From the NCBI RefSeq assembly GCF_900163865.1, contig NZ_FUKU01000067.1, positions 1 to 64,000 of the forward strand: 64,000 nucleotides of DNA. The letters are read 5' to 3'. A model generated the notes under the pieces. The model was not told the origin of the DNA and made no database searches. It saw only the letters and a program-made list of their open reading frames with translations. Both the position numbers and the translations under genes were made by a program. Below, piece by piece: positions 35,713 to 45,171 of the stretch. The DNA is from Sphingobacterium sp. JB170 (GTDB lineage: Bacteria; Bacteroidota; Bacteroidia; Sphingobacteriales; Sphingobacteriaceae). Position 1 is the stretch's first letter. The number at the start of each line of letters is the position of its first letter.

Positions 35713-37041
35713 TTATATAAACCGGTTAATTAAATTCTCTAAATACTCTTGTTTACCACTCGTGCGTGCTGGCTCTCCATGTTGTGCCGCGTAATTGCGT
35801 AGATCTTCTAAGCTTAGCTTACCTTGTTCGTAATCTGCGCCGATTCCACTATCGAAACTTGCGTAGCGCTCCTGACGAATTTTCTTGTAATCGGATTTCT
35901 GAAGGATGTTGTCTGCAATCACTAGTGCACGTGCGAAATTATCCATCCCACCGATATGTGCATAAAATAAGTCTAAAGGATCCGTAGAGTTACGTCTAAT
36001 TTTCGCATCGAAGTTCACTCCGCCCCCCTGAAAGCCACCACCTTCAAGAATAATTAATAACGATTCTGTAAGTTCATTTAGATCCGTTGGAAACTGATCC
36101 GTATCCCATCCATTTTGGTTATCACCACGGTTCGCGTCGATCGACCCCAATAGACCCGCATCGACAGCTACCTGCAGCTCGTGCTGGAACGTATGCCCAG
36201 CAAGCGTCGCATGATTGACCTCCAGGTTTAACTTGAAGTCAGCTAATAAGTCGTACTTTTGCAAAAATCCGATAACCGTCGCCGCGTCGTAATCATACTG
36301 GTGTTTTGTCGGTTCACAAGGTTTTGGTTCAATGAAGAAAGTTCCTTTGAACCCATTTTTACGTGCATAATCTTTCGCTGTGTGTAAAAAACGGGCCAAA
36401 TGCTCCTGCTCACGTTTCATATTGGTATTCAATAGCGACATGTACCCTTCACGGCCACCCCAAAACACATAATTTTCGCCTCCTAAAGCAATCGTTGCAT
36501 CGAGAGCGGCCTTCACTTGCGCGCCGCCATGTGCGAGCACATGGAAATCAGGGTTTGTCGAAGCGCCGTTCATATAACGGTGGTGGGAAAATAGGTTTGC
36601 CGTCCCCCATAACAGTTTAATACCACTTGCCTGTTGCTTTTGCTTCGCGTATTCGACGATTTGAGCTAAGTGATCTTCATTTTCCTTAACGTCTTCTGTA
36701 TAATCGACAAGGTCTACATCGTGAAAGCAGTAGTACGGGAATTGCACTTTGGTCATAAATTCAAAGGCAGCGTCCATTTTATCTTTCGCGCGATCAATTA
36801 TCGTATCCTTGTTGTCCCACGGAAAGAACTGTGTCGGCCCGCCAAAAGGGTCCGAACCATTCGCATTGAATGAATGCCAGTACGCGCAGGCAAACTTAAA
36901 ATGCTCTGCCATGGTTTTGCCGGCTACCACGCGCGAGGCGTCGTACCAACGAAACGCGAGCGGGTTGTCCGATTCGACGCCTTCGTAAGCGATCTGCCCA
37001 ACATTTTTGAAATACTCCTGATTTCCTACTAAAATTTCCAT
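35713..37041 (-). CDS. xylA: Xylose isomerase
   Basis: This 442-residue metal-dependent TIM-barrel enzyme interconverts D-xylose and D-xylulose. The catalytic His107-Asp108 pair is in YYCFHDVDLV, and Trp/Phe of the sugar pocket are in FPWDNKDT. Metal ligands lie in FIEPKPCEPTKHQYDYD, LNLEVNHATLAGH and GSIDANRGDNQNGWDTDQF. Length and motifs are those of class II xylose isomerases, with no damage. It starts 1 base after the xylulokinase stop and precedes the transporter, giving a complete import-isomerise-phosphorylate route into the pentose phosphate pathway. Confidence 0.97.
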   Translation of the reverse strand: MEILVGNQEYFKNVGQIAYEGVESDNPLAFRWYDASRVVAGKTMAEHFKFACAYWHSFNANGSDPFGGPTQFFPWDNKDTIIDRAKDKMDAAFEFMTKVQFPYYCFHDVDLVDYTEDVKENEDHLAQIVEYAKQKQQASGIKLLWGTANLFSHHRYMNGASTNPDFHVLAHGGAQVKAALDATIALGGENYVFWGGREGYMSLLNTNMKREQEHLARFLHTAKDYARKNGFKGTFFIEPKPCEPTKHQYDYDAATVIGFLQKYDLLADFKLNLEVNHATLAGHTFQHELQVAVDAGLLGSIDANRGDNQNGWDTDQFPTDLNELTESLLIILEGGGFQGGGVNFDAKIRRNSTDPLDLFYAHIGGMDNFARALVIADNILQKSDYKKIRQERYASFDSGIGADYEQGKLSLEDLRNYAAQHGEPARTSGKQEYLENLINRFI

Positions 37042-37042
37042 A

Positions 37043-38527
37043 TTATTTATTTTTTAATTTATTCTCTAATGATTCTTTCCACTGGCCATATAATTCCTCG
37101 TACAAAGCCATATTCGACGGTTCTACTTGACCATTTTGCTTCATGCCTGCAAAAGCCTCCTGTCGGTTCGTAAATGCAGAAGCACCTAAACCTGCTCCTA
37201 AGGCAGCACCCACACTACCATCATTATCATATAGTTGAACCGGAACATTAGTAACACCTGCAAAAGACTGCTGAAATACCTCACTCAAAAAAAGATTAGC
37301 ATAGCCCGCCTTAATCACGGCCGGATTAATACCGTTCTCGCGCATAATATCAAGACCATAACGAAACGAAAAAGCGATACCTTCCTGTGCGGCACGCCAT
37401 AAATGCGCTTGAGTGTGATGTACAAAATCTATATTCTCAATATGCGCTCCTACGGTACGGTTGCACAGCATCCGCTCGGCACCATTGCCGAATGGCAATA
37501 TGCGCAGCCCCCGTGAGCCAATGGGTATTTCTGCAGCTGCTGCATTGATTTGGGGATAGCTTAAACCCGGAGCCGTTACGCCCTTCATCCAACTATTTTG
37601 AATTCCTGTTCCGTTAATGCACAATAGTACACCCAAGTTAGGTTTATTATGCTTGTGATTTATGTGGGCAAAGGTGTTTACGCGCGAGAGCTTGTCATAC
37701 ACCAGCTGGTCACTCACGGCATATATCACTCCCGAAGTACCGGCCGTGGAAGCTACTTCCCCTGGCTCAAGGACATTAAGGGAAAGCGCGTTATTGGGCT
37801 GATCTCCCGCCTTATAGGCGACAATCGCTTTGCTAGATAAGCCTAGCTCCGCGGCTACTTCGGCCCTAACCGATCCATAATTGGAGAATACCGGGTGGTT
37901 TTCAGGCACCAATGCTTCATCAATGTCGTAATAGCTTAACAGCTCCCTAGATAGTGCATTCTTCTCAAAGTTCCAGAATACGCCCTCCGAGAGTGAACTA
38001 ATATTACTATTAATTTCTCCCGTTAAACACATACTCAGATAATCACCCGGTAGCATAAATTTATCGATCCTTTGATACACCTGCGGTTCATTTCGCTTAA
38101 CCCACGCGAGCTTCGAGGCTGTAAAGTTACCTGGAGAATTCAGGTGCGACTGCAGAAACCCATTTGGAGCAAGAGCCTCAAAAGCTTCATTTCCTAGCTC
38201 AACAGCCCTGCTATCACACCATATAATTGAATTCCGTAAAACTTGCTGATCTTTATCAACGATCACGAGCCCATGCATCTGATAGGCAATACCGATCGCC
38301 CCGATATCTTTGGAATTATAAAGGCCCGTACTATTCACTTTTTTTATCGCTTGCTTGGTGTAATCCCACCAACTTTGCGGGTCTTGTTCCGCCCATCCGC
38401 TGTGATCAGACAAGATCGGAGCTTCTGATTCCGGGTAATTTGCTGAGGCAATTGTACTGCCCGTACTCCCGTCGACCACTGATACTTTTATAGAGGATGT
38501 CCCCAAATCTATTCCCAATAATAACAT
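37043..38527 (-). CDS. xylB: Xylulokinase (FGGY family)
   Basis: This 494-residue sugar kinase phosphorylates D-xylulose at C5 with ATP. The N-terminal phosphate loop is LLGIDLGTSSIKVSVVD, followed by GWAEQDPQSWW and AYQMHGLVIVD. The substrate/catalytic region includes SIIWCDSRA, KLAWVKRNEP and KAGDQPNNAL, where the aspartate is the likely base. The C-terminal ATP domain has GIAFSFRYGLDIM and DGSVGAALGAGLGA. It is the first gene of the xyl operon. Its promoter region holds a LacI-type operator (38548-38561) shared with the divergent regulator. Confidence 0.95.
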   Translation of the reverse strand: MLLLGIDLGTSSIKVSVVDGSTGSTIASANYPESEAPILSDHSGWAEQDPQSWWDYTKQAIKKVNSTGLYNSKDIGAIGIAYQMHGLVIVDKDQQVLRNSIIWCDSRAVELGNEAFEALAPNGFLQSHLNSPGNFTASKLAWVKRNEPQVYQRIDKFMLPGDYLSMCLTGEINSNISSLSEGVFWNFEKNALSRELLSYYDIDEALVPENHPVFSNYGSVRAEVAAELGLSSKAIVAYKAGDQPNNALSLNVLEPGEVASTAGTSGVIYAVSDQLVYDKLSRVNTFAHINHKHNKPNLGVLLCINGTGIQNSWMKGVTAPGLSYPQINAAAAEIPIGSRGLRILPFGNGAERMLCNRTVGAHIENIDFVHHTQAHLWRAAQEGIAFSFRYGLDIMRENGINPAVIKAGYANLFLSEVFQQSFAGVTNVPVQLYDNDGSVGAALGAGLGASAFTNRQEAFAGMKQNGQVEPSNMALYEELYGQWKESLENKLKNK

Positions 38528-38545
38528 AGTTTTTTCATTAATATT

Positions 38546-38563
38546 AATGCAACCGCTTGCATA
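38546..38563. promoter_or_regulatory. LacI-type operator of the xylose operon
   Basis: TGCAACCGCTTGCA (38548-38561) has perfect TGCAA/TTGCA arms around a central CG, the classic layout of LacI/GalR operators. It lies 21 bases before the xylB ATG (minus strand) and 58 before the regulator start. Binding here would repress xylB-xylA-transporter and probably the regulator gene itself. Confidence 0.8.
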
Positions 38564-38618
38564 AAATTATTTATAATGTTTTATATTTACAACATTATTT
38601 TTTTAAAAACGTAAATCA

Positions 38619-39641
38619 TTGGCAAAGAGAACCACCATATACGATATCGCGAAAGAGCTAAACATTACCGTTTCCACGGTTTCTAGAGCCTTAAACAACA
38701 TTTCGACGATAAGCGAGTCGACGAAAAAATCGGTAATTGAAACTGCAAAAAAATTAAACTACCGTCCCAATAAAGTGGCTTCATCGCTCACTTCGGGTAA
38801 AACTTACATCATCGGTGTCCTAATACCCAGCGCGCAAATCCATTATTTTGCAAGCGTGATCCATACACTAGAGAAATATCTTAAGTCGTACGGGTATAGT
38901 ATTTTGCTCTACCAAACTAACGAATCACTCGAGTCCGAGCAAAACGGTATATTGACGTTTCTCGAGGCGCAGGTTGATGGTATTATTGCATCGATGTCGT
39001 TAGAAACTCAGGACCTCTCCCATTTTAGAAAGGTGATAGATGAAGGAAAACCTCTGATTATATTCGATCGTACGCATGATGATTTGCAATGTCCGACGGT
39101 CAAGATCGATGATAAAAAGGCAGGTTATCAGGCAACAAAACATCTGATTGATCAAGGGTATAAAAAAATAGCGTACCTGACTACGATAAATCAGATAAAG
39201 ATCTTCCGGGAACGTTTTGAAGGTTATAAACTTGCCCTTGAGCAGGCTGGCCTCCCGTTTGTACCCGAGCATGCCATCTTTGGTGAGCTCAACGTAGAGG
39301 GAGGCTATAGCGGCACAACACAGCTGCTAGCTTTAAAAAATGTGCCCGATGCGATAATCGGCGGCGACGATTACGTAGCGCTAGGAATCATCAAAGCGTT
39401 ACACGAGAATGGAATCACACCGCCCAAAATTGGTGTAATCGGATTTGCAAATCAGAACTTCTCCGAGCACATTATCCCGAGTCTATCGACGATCGATCAA
39501 CAGGCACCAAAAATTGGTAAAGAATGTGCAAAAATGTTTTTAAAGATCATTGAGCGTAGCCCTTTCTCGGACCCACAGATTGAACCGGTTGTCGTTGAGT
39601 CGATTCTCCTCGCAAGAGCCTCGACAGATAGACAGAAATAG
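38619..39641 (+). CDS. LacI-family transcriptional regulator of the xylose operon
   Basis: This is a 340-residue repressor. The N-terminal helix-turn-helix and hinge (about 5-60) read TTIYDIAKELNITVSTVSRA and YRPNKVASSLTSGKT. A periplasmic-binding-protein-like sugar domain follows (IIGVLIPSAQIHYFASVI, IIFDRTHDDLQCPTVKIDD, IIGGDDYVALGIIKAL, STIDQQAPKIGKECAKM). The start is TTG at 38619, giving AKRTTIYDIA, the normal family start; no ATG fits. It is divergent from xylB with a LacI operator between them, so it most likely senses xylose, xylulose or a phosphate ester. The ligand is not readable from sequence. Confidence 0.92.
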   Translation: MAKRTTIYDIAKELNITVSTVSRALNNISTISESTKKSVIETAKKLNYRPNKVASSLTSGKTYIIGVLIPSAQIHYFASVIHTLEKYLKSYGYSILLYQTNESLESEQNGILTFLEAQVDGIIASMSLETQDLSHFRKVIDEGKPLIIFDRTHDDLQCPTVKIDDKKAGYQATKHLIDQGYKKIAYLTTINQIKIFRERFEGYKLALEQAGLPFVPEHAIFGELNVEGGYSGTTQLLALKNVPDAIIGGDDYVALGIIKALHENGITPPKIGVIGFANQNFSEHIIPSLSTIDQQAPKIGKECAKMFLKIIERSPFSDPQIEPVVVESILLARASTDRQK

Positions 39642-39708
39642 TGTTTCACTTGTATTCGATTTTGCAAGATATCAATAACTGAGTGCGTCGAACCGTATGT
39701 AAACAATA

Positions 39709-39734
39709 AAGCCACGACCGGGGTGACGTGGCTT
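39709..39734. terminator. Hairpin between convergent lacI-type and icd genes
   Basis: aagccacg (39709-39716) pairs with cgtggctt (39727-39734) across a 10-base loop. It stands between two converging genes and so could stop both. The T-run on the plus strand is interrupted and the A-run on the other side is short, so efficiency is uncertain. Confidence 0.5.
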
Positions 39735-39778
39735 CTATATTTGATTACAAATTTACTTTTAATCAGCGTTTTGTATTC

Positions 39779-41041
39779 TTAAATCTTTTCTATAATCTTG
39801 TCAGCAAACTCGCTCGTTTTAAGGAGGGTTGCGCTCTCCATCAAGTTATAGAAATCTACCGTAACCGTTTTATCTTTGATCGTCTGCGAGAGTGCTGAAA
39901 CAATCGCGTCCGCGGCCTCCTGCCAACCCATGTATTCCAACATCAACACCCCGCTTAGGATGACCGACGAAGGATTCATTGTATCCGTATCTGCAAAACG
40001 TGGCGCCGTACCATGGGTTGCCTCAAATACCGCATATCCCGTTTTATAATTAATGTTAGCTCCTGGAGCAATACCAATCCCGCCGACCATTGCAGCCAAC
40101 GCATCAGATATATAATCTCCATTCAAGTTTAACGTTGCTACCACCGAAAACTCACGTGGCGCCAGAAGAATCTGCTGCAGGAAGTTATCGGCAATCATAT
40201 CTTTAATGATGATCTTTCCATCACGCTCTGCTTGCTGCTGCTCATGATTTGCTGCATCTTGGCCTTTTTGTGCCTTGGTCCGCTCCCACTGTCCCCAAGT
40301 ATATGTCTTATCTCCAAATTCAGTCTCCGCGAGATCAAACCCCCATTGCTTAAAGGCTCCCTCGGTAAATTTCATGATATTCCCCTTATGCACCAGGGTA
40401 ACGGAACTTTTTTTATGTTCAATTGCATACTCGATGGCTGATCGAATCAGTCTTTTGGAGCCGTTTTCGGATACTAGTTTGATGCCTATACCCAAATCAT
40501 CCGTAAAGGGATAATCAACATTCAAGGTGCCACCTAGAAAATTTTGCAACTGCTTGCTTTCGCTAGATCCTGCAGCAAACTCAATCCCGGCATAAATATC
40601 TTCCGTATTCTCCCGAAAGACAACCATGTCAACATATTCCGGGTGCTTAACTGGAGATGGAACACCCTGATACCATTTTGTAGGACGCATACATACATAT
40701 AAATCGAGTTCCTTGCGTATGGCGACATTTAATGAGCGGATACCACCACCAATCGGCGTGGTAAGGGGCCCTTTAATGCCAACCAGGTATTCTTTAAATG
40801 CCGCGATGGTTTCAGGGGGCAACCAGTCTCCCGTTTGATTAAATGCCTTTTCGCCTGCAAAAACTTCCTTCCATTGAATTTTACGCGTACCGTCGTAGGC
40901 CTTGTTAACTGCGGAATCAAATACACGCACGGCGGCATGCCAGATATCCGGCCCGATCCCATCCCCAATGATAAAAGGTATTGTTGGCTGATTTGGGACT
41001 TGCACGCGCCCTTCTTTAGAAATTGTTATTTTATTATCCAT
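39779..41041 (-). CDS. icd: NADP-dependent isocitrate dehydrogenase
   Basis: This 420-residue enzyme oxidatively decarboxylates isocitrate to 2-oxoglutarate in the TCA cycle. It matches the E. coli Icd type (416 residues): PFIIGDGIGPDIW, the substrate loop TPIGGGIRSLNVAIRK with Ser103 (the phosphorylation-site equivalent), VVFRENTEDIYAGIEF, the catalytic lysine region TLVHKGNIMKFTEGAF, and metal aspartates in NLNGDYISDALAAMVGG. The coenzyme loop GTAPRFADTD-like segment fits NADP use. It lies 16 bases behind the CPA2 antiporter gene on the same strand and may share its transcript. Confidence 0.95.
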   Translation of the reverse strand: MDNKITISKEGRVQVPNQPTIPFIIGDGIGPDIWHAAVRVFDSAVNKAYDGTRKIQWKEVFAGEKAFNQTGDWLPPETIAAFKEYLVGIKGPLTTPIGGGIRSLNVAIRKELDLYVCMRPTKWYQGVPSPVKHPEYVDMVVFRENTEDIYAGIEFAAGSSESKQLQNFLGGTLNVDYPFTDDLGIGIKLVSENGSKRLIRSAIEYAIEHKKSSVTLVHKGNIMKFTEGAFKQWGFDLAETEFGDKTYTWGQWERTKAQKGQDAANHEQQQAERDGKIIIKDMIADNFLQQILLAPREFSVVATLNLNGDYISDALAAMVGGIGIAPGANINYKTGYAVFEATHGTAPRFADTDTMNPSSVILSGVLMLEYMGWQEAADAIVSALSQTIKDKTVTVDFYNLMESATLLKTSEFADKIIEKI

Positions 41042-41057
41042 ATCAATCCTCCGATTA

Positions 41058-43220
41058 CTACTCTTTATTAAACATGTTTCCTATCTCACGGCTGATCTTC
41101 CGAAATATCGGTGCTGTTTTCACATCTTCGTATGCATCAATATGTATACTTGCCCTGCGCGCGGGATAAATTAAAATCAAATTTTGCTTTTTATAGTAAC
41201 GACCTACTCGTTTGGCTAGACCATCCAACGAATCACGATACGAAACATCTCCATATCGAGCAGATATAAAGACCAATAGATCCTCGTCCGTGCTAAATTT
41301 GGTTAATCCAAAAATATTATTCCAGTCGTGGTATTCCAAGAAGCTTGCGGATGTATTGGATTTCATCTCTTCCATGAGCTCCATGACAGCATACTCGGTA
41401 CGTTTAGTACAAACAAATTTCAACGGTAACGATAGTTCAAGAGCGAGCTTCAAGATTTTTTCCATCCAGAATTCAAACCCCACCTCGGATTCCGAAAATG
41501 GCGGAGAGAACACGATAATAGACCTATGGGTTAACAATGGAATATCAAGGCGGCACATGAATAATGTCGTGTCTGTTCTATTCAGAATACTTTCCGCTTT
41601 CTCGCCTACGATTTTTTCAATAAAGGAAGTCGCACTAGGCCACCCCAAGATAATACCATCGGCGAACAAATTTTTAGAGGTGTGACCAATTCCGTTGGCA
41701 ATATTATAATCAATTGTCGTGATCAAATCCAACTCGGTTTCCGAGCCTGATGCGTATTTTGCCATTTTATCCAGATTCTTACGCGCAAGATTAATATTCT
41801 TTGCTGCCTGTTGGTTATTTTCAACCACACTTAGAATGTGCAAAGGATATGGGGATTTCTTTGATTTAACGAGAGTAGCGAAATCGATAATCGGTTCCAT
41901 GTTATTTAAGTTGGCAATCGGAATCAAGATTTTCTCCTCATGCGCTTGTACATGCCCAGCATCGCTATTATCTTGATGCCCTTCCAATACTACTTTTTTC
42001 GACGCTTTCTCCGTGAGCAGTGATGCGAACAGACATGAAATCAATATAAGCGCAACAGCTCCATTTAGCATACTCTCATCAACAATCCCTATATCGTGCC
42101 CCACTAGAATTACAGCTAAGGTTGCTGCAGCATGCGCATTACTCAACCCATGCATTAAGTTCCGTTCATTATTCGTGTATTTAAATACCAGCTGGGTAAC
42201 AAAGGCAGCAAGAAATTTACCCAAAATAGATACGGCAGCCAGCGCAACAACGATAATCAGTGCCCAAGTACCGCTGAAAAGCACCCCTAAATTTACGATC
42301 ATACCTACCGAAATTAAAAAGAAAGGTATAAATAAGGCGTTACCGATAAACTCGATACGGTTCATTAGAGCCGACGATGGTGGTATCAACTTGTTCAACG
42401 CTAAACCAGCGATGAAAGCCCCGATGATATGCTCAAGCCCCGCCAATTCAGCTAAAAATGCAGCAACAAACACAACTGTAAGCACAAAAATGTAATGCGA
42501 AGTCTGCTCTCCTTGAACCTTAGCAAAGAACCATTTGGCAACCCTGGGTATAACACCAAACATAATTGCAATAAATACCGCTAAAGAAATCCCTAAGGTT
42601 AACCAAAAATCCATTCCTATTTGTCCCTGCGACAAGCCTTTAATTACGGCAAGTACCACCAATACGGCTGTATCGGTAAGAATGGTACCTCCTATAGTCA
42701 CAGCGACAACTTCATTTTTGGAAATACCGTAGCTTGTCACGATCGGGTACGCTACGAGCGTATGGGTAGCAAACATGCTTGCTATCAGCACACTGGGCAG
42801 CAAGTCATAACCTAACAAGAAATAACTCACAGGAAACCCAATACATATAGGGAATGCGAAGGTTAAAAAACCAAAAAGTAGACTCTTATTTTTTGTTTTC
42901 TGAAACTCGTTCATATCGAGCTCGAGGCCTGCGATAAACATAATATACAGAAGGCCGATCGTCGAAAACAGATCTATGCCATCCACGCCGGTCATGTCAC
43001 CCGTGTGGCCGTCCATTTTTGCTAACCAATTAAGCCCATGTGGACCAATCAGCACGCCAAGTAAAATAAAACCAATGATTCCAGGAATTTTTATAGGCCG
43101 TAAAATTATCGGAGAAATCAAGATAATAAATAACACGACGATAAAAACCAGAACTGGGTTAGTTAACGGGGAGGTAAAAGCCTCTGAAGCATGTTCTAAG
43201 AATTTATCCATAGAATTCAT
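41058..43220 (-). CDS. CPA2-family cation:proton antiporter with C-terminal stress-protein-like domain
   Basis: This 720-residue inner-membrane protein has an N-terminal Na+/H+ exchanger domain (about 15-390, roughly 12 helices), including IPGIIGFILLGVLIGPHGLN and GLLYIMFIAGLELDMNEF. ASMFATHTLVAYPI, GGTILTDTAVLVVLAV and GAFIAGLALN follow. The remaining 300 residues are cytoplasmic and contain two universal-stress-protein-like alpha/beta units (about 425-560 and 580-700) in place of the RCK domain of KefB. It likely exchanges potassium or sodium for protons; the ion is not readable. Icd follows 16 bases later. Confidence 0.88.
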   Translation of the reverse strand: MNSMDKFLEHASEAFTSPLTNPVLVFIVVLFIILISPIILRPIKIPGIIGFILLGVLIGPHGLNWLAKMDGHTGDMTGVDGIDLFSTIGLLYIMFIAGLELDMNEFQKTKNKSLLFGFLTFAFPICIGFPVSYFLLGYDLLPSVLIASMFATHTLVAYPIVTSYGISKNEVVAVTIGGTILTDTAVLVVLAVIKGLSQGQIGMDFWLTLGISLAVFIAIMFGVIPRVAKWFFAKVQGEQTSHYIFVLTVVFVAAFLAELAGLEHIIGAFIAGLALNKLIPPSSALMNRIEFIGNALFIPFFLISVGMIVNLGVLFSGTWALIIVVALAAVSILGKFLAAFVTQLVFKYTNNERNLMHGLSNAHAAATLAVILVGHDIGIVDESMLNGAVALILISCLFASLLTEKASKKVVLEGHQDNSDAGHVQAHEEKILIPIANLNNMEPIIDFATLVKSKKSPYPLHILSVVENNQQAAKNINLARKNLDKMAKYASGSETELDLITTIDYNIANGIGHTSKNLFADGIILGWPSATSFIEKIVGEKAESILNRTDTTLFMCRLDIPLLTHRSIIVFSPPFSESEVGFEFWMEKILKLALELSLPLKFVCTKRTEYAVMELMEEMKSNTSASFLEYHDWNNIFGLTKFSTDEDLLVFISARYGDVSYRDSLDGLAKRVGRYYKKQNLILIYPARRASIHIDAYEDVKTAPIFRKISREIGNMFNKE

Positions 43221-43472
43221 AAAGCAATTTTGTTGTAAAGTGCAACGAAAAGTAAGAAAAACTTAAGCTATTTCCTAATTAAATAAATGTTACTGCTTGT
43301 ATACCACTGATAATAAGATCAAACCACAGATTTAAAATTCACGTCTTTAGGAGGTAGCTACCTTTGGTGGTTACCCTTGTTCCGCCAAAACTGGTATAGA
43401 CCTTTAATTCGATAAGAAACTATAGAGGCACTATCATTCAGCTTGAGAAGTACTACTATTTTATGAGGGGAG

Positions 43473-44378
43473 TTATAATACAAAGGCTTGCACAATACCC
43501 CAAATCGAGGTTAGTATCACAAGTGTACTCACCATGATCATAAGGATTTTTGCGTTAATTCTTGATGCGAAATATGCGCCAAAAGGTGCTGCTAAAACCC
43601 CTCCTATTACAAGCCCCAACACGATATCCAAGTGCTGAACGCCAAGAACAAATATAAAGACGGCTGTTGCAAAATAGGTCACGAAGAACTCAGCAGTATT
43701 CACTGTACCAATTGTATGTCTCGGGCTATTCCCCTGACTCAATAAATTGGACGTCACAATAGGTCCCCATCCTCCACCACCAATGGCATCCATAAACCCG
43801 CCAAAGAAAGCCAAAGTAGAAGCGTATTTCGTTTTTGGCTTCGCCTCAGATTTCTTCTTAAATGCTTTGGTAAAGATATAAATCCCCAAAAAAAGCAAAT
43901 AGATGGAGATATAAGGTTTGATTAAATCCCCGTCAAGTAGGTCTGAAAGTAAATAAGCACCAAGTACAGCGCCAATCACCCCGGTGATGACAATCTTAAA
44001 AAACAATTGTTTGTCAATGTTTTTAAAACGAATATGCGAAAGACCTGAAACCCCAGTTGTAAAAATTTCAGAAGTGTGCACACTCGCGGAGGCTAATTTT
44101 GCTGGTACCCCCAGGCTCAAAAGAAAACTTGTACAACTTACCCCGTAGGCCATCCCAAGCGCACCATCTATCATTTGTGCAATGAAGCCAGCAACGATGT
44201 ATAAAAGAAACATCGAATCAAAATGAATATTATTATTAGCAATACCTGTCACCAAATAGTAACCCATAAACGCCGTTACAAGCAATTTCATAACCAGAAT
44301 AGTAACCGCCAGATATGAAAACCCAATATCCCATGCTTTCTTCTTTGGTAAGTTTATTGCTTTTGTTTTTGACTCCAT
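43473..44378 (-). CDS. TauE/SafE-family permease (putative sulfite/organosulfonate exporter)
   Basis: This 301-residue membrane protein has about eight helices and the two internal repeats of the TauE/SafE family. They are seen as FIAQMIDGALGMAYGVSCTS with SASVHTSEIFTTGVSGLSH in the first half, and GFMDAIGGGGWGPIVTSNLL with GTVNTAEFFVTYFATAVFI in the second. Members export sulfite, sulfoacetate or related anions. It stands alone, with 252 bases to the CPA2 gene and nearly 800 free bases upstream. No sulfur-assimilation genes are visible around it, so the substrate is unassigned. Confidence 0.9.
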   Translation of the reverse strand: MESKTKAINLPKKKAWDIGFSYLAVTILVMKLLVTAFMGYYLVTGIANNNIHFDSMFLLYIVAGFIAQMIDGALGMAYGVSCTSFLLSLGVPAKLASASVHTSEIFTTGVSGLSHIRFKNIDKQLFFKIVITGVIGAVLGAYLLSDLLDGDLIKPYISIYLLFLGIYIFTKAFKKKSEAKPKTKYASTLAFFGGFMDAIGGGGWGPIVTSNLLSQGNSPRHTIGTVNTAEFFVTYFATAVFIFVLGVQHLDIVLGLVIGGVLAAPFGAYFASRINAKILMIMVSTLVILTSIWGIVQAFVL

Positions 44379-45171
44379 ATAAATGCTTCTGCCTTCAGTT
44401 TAAGCTTGATATTTAATTAATAGGATCAAAAATAGTAAATGTTTTATTTAAAAACTACTAATTCTATAGAGTTAATCCTAATATTTACAAAAAAGCAAAT
44501 GCCGACCAGTGGTTGCAGAGAAATCGTCTGCTCCATTACGCTAAGTTAAAAGCAAGTATTATAATGCTTTACAATAAATTAAAACGCGAAACCGTTAATA
44601 GTTTTGAGTTCATATTTAAAAACAAATTATTTTAACAAATTGTAATATTTACTGATATTGGCTACGGGAATTAAACATAATGACCTCAATTGATGAAATA
44701 CTCACAAATTATAATACAAATCATTGTAGGTTATTACCTCTCCCCTTATCCAATAAGAACATCTAATGCCTTCCATGTAGACTCTACCTCTCCGAATTAT
44801 CAACATCTTAATCTAAGATATCAATCACGCCTAAAAAAAACTACAAATAGAGCCTTTCACGTCGAAAACTCATACGTTCACGTCGTATATTGATACTTTC
44901 ACGTTTTTTTGAACCCGTATTTTTTATGTGCCGATCACGCCGGCGAGAAAAATGCGCATTTACGAACACCAGTCTTCAAAGTAAAAATAGTAGTCTTATA
45001 GCAAAACAAGAAGAACTACTGCACAGTCTGGATAGTCTTCGCCGCCATCTGTTCGGCATTGTACCTTATTCATGCCATTTCTAGTAATGTCAGGTCGGAT
45101 ACATTTCTTAAATTAGCATCTGAATAATAGTTTAGTAAAAGAAATAGAATATCGGTTAAATAAGCACAGTT
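44379..45171. other. Long gap without a supportable gene
   Basis: These 793 bases are AT-rich on the left and more mixed on the right. Open frames of 60-67 codons at 44690 and 44890 show no family features and unusual composition, so they are not called. The stretch holds the upstream region of the TauE-type gene, three phased TTCACGT repeats (44856-44906) and the leader of the epoxide hydrolase gene. It also marks the left edge of a composition change. Confidence 0.55.
44856..44906 (+). repeat. Three TTCACGT direct repeats at exact 21-base spacing
   Basis: TTCACGTCG begins at 44856 and 44877, and TTCACGTTT begins at 44898. The spacing is exactly 21 bases each time, which is two helical turns, so all copies face the same side of the DNA. 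The second and third are also preceded by ATAC. Such phased direct repeats are typical binding sites for dimeric activators; LytTR-type regulators use direct repeats at this spacing. The target gene is not certain; the nearest downstream start is the epoxide hydrolase, 265 bases away. Confidence 0.5.

Noticed and set aside
43351..43362. 12-base palindrome aggtagctacct
   Set aside because: Short, isolated and not near a start; chance is a good explanation.
44690..45084. Two 64-67 codon frames in the 793-base gap
   Set aside because: No family-like residues, odd composition, and the first runs through the phased repeats.
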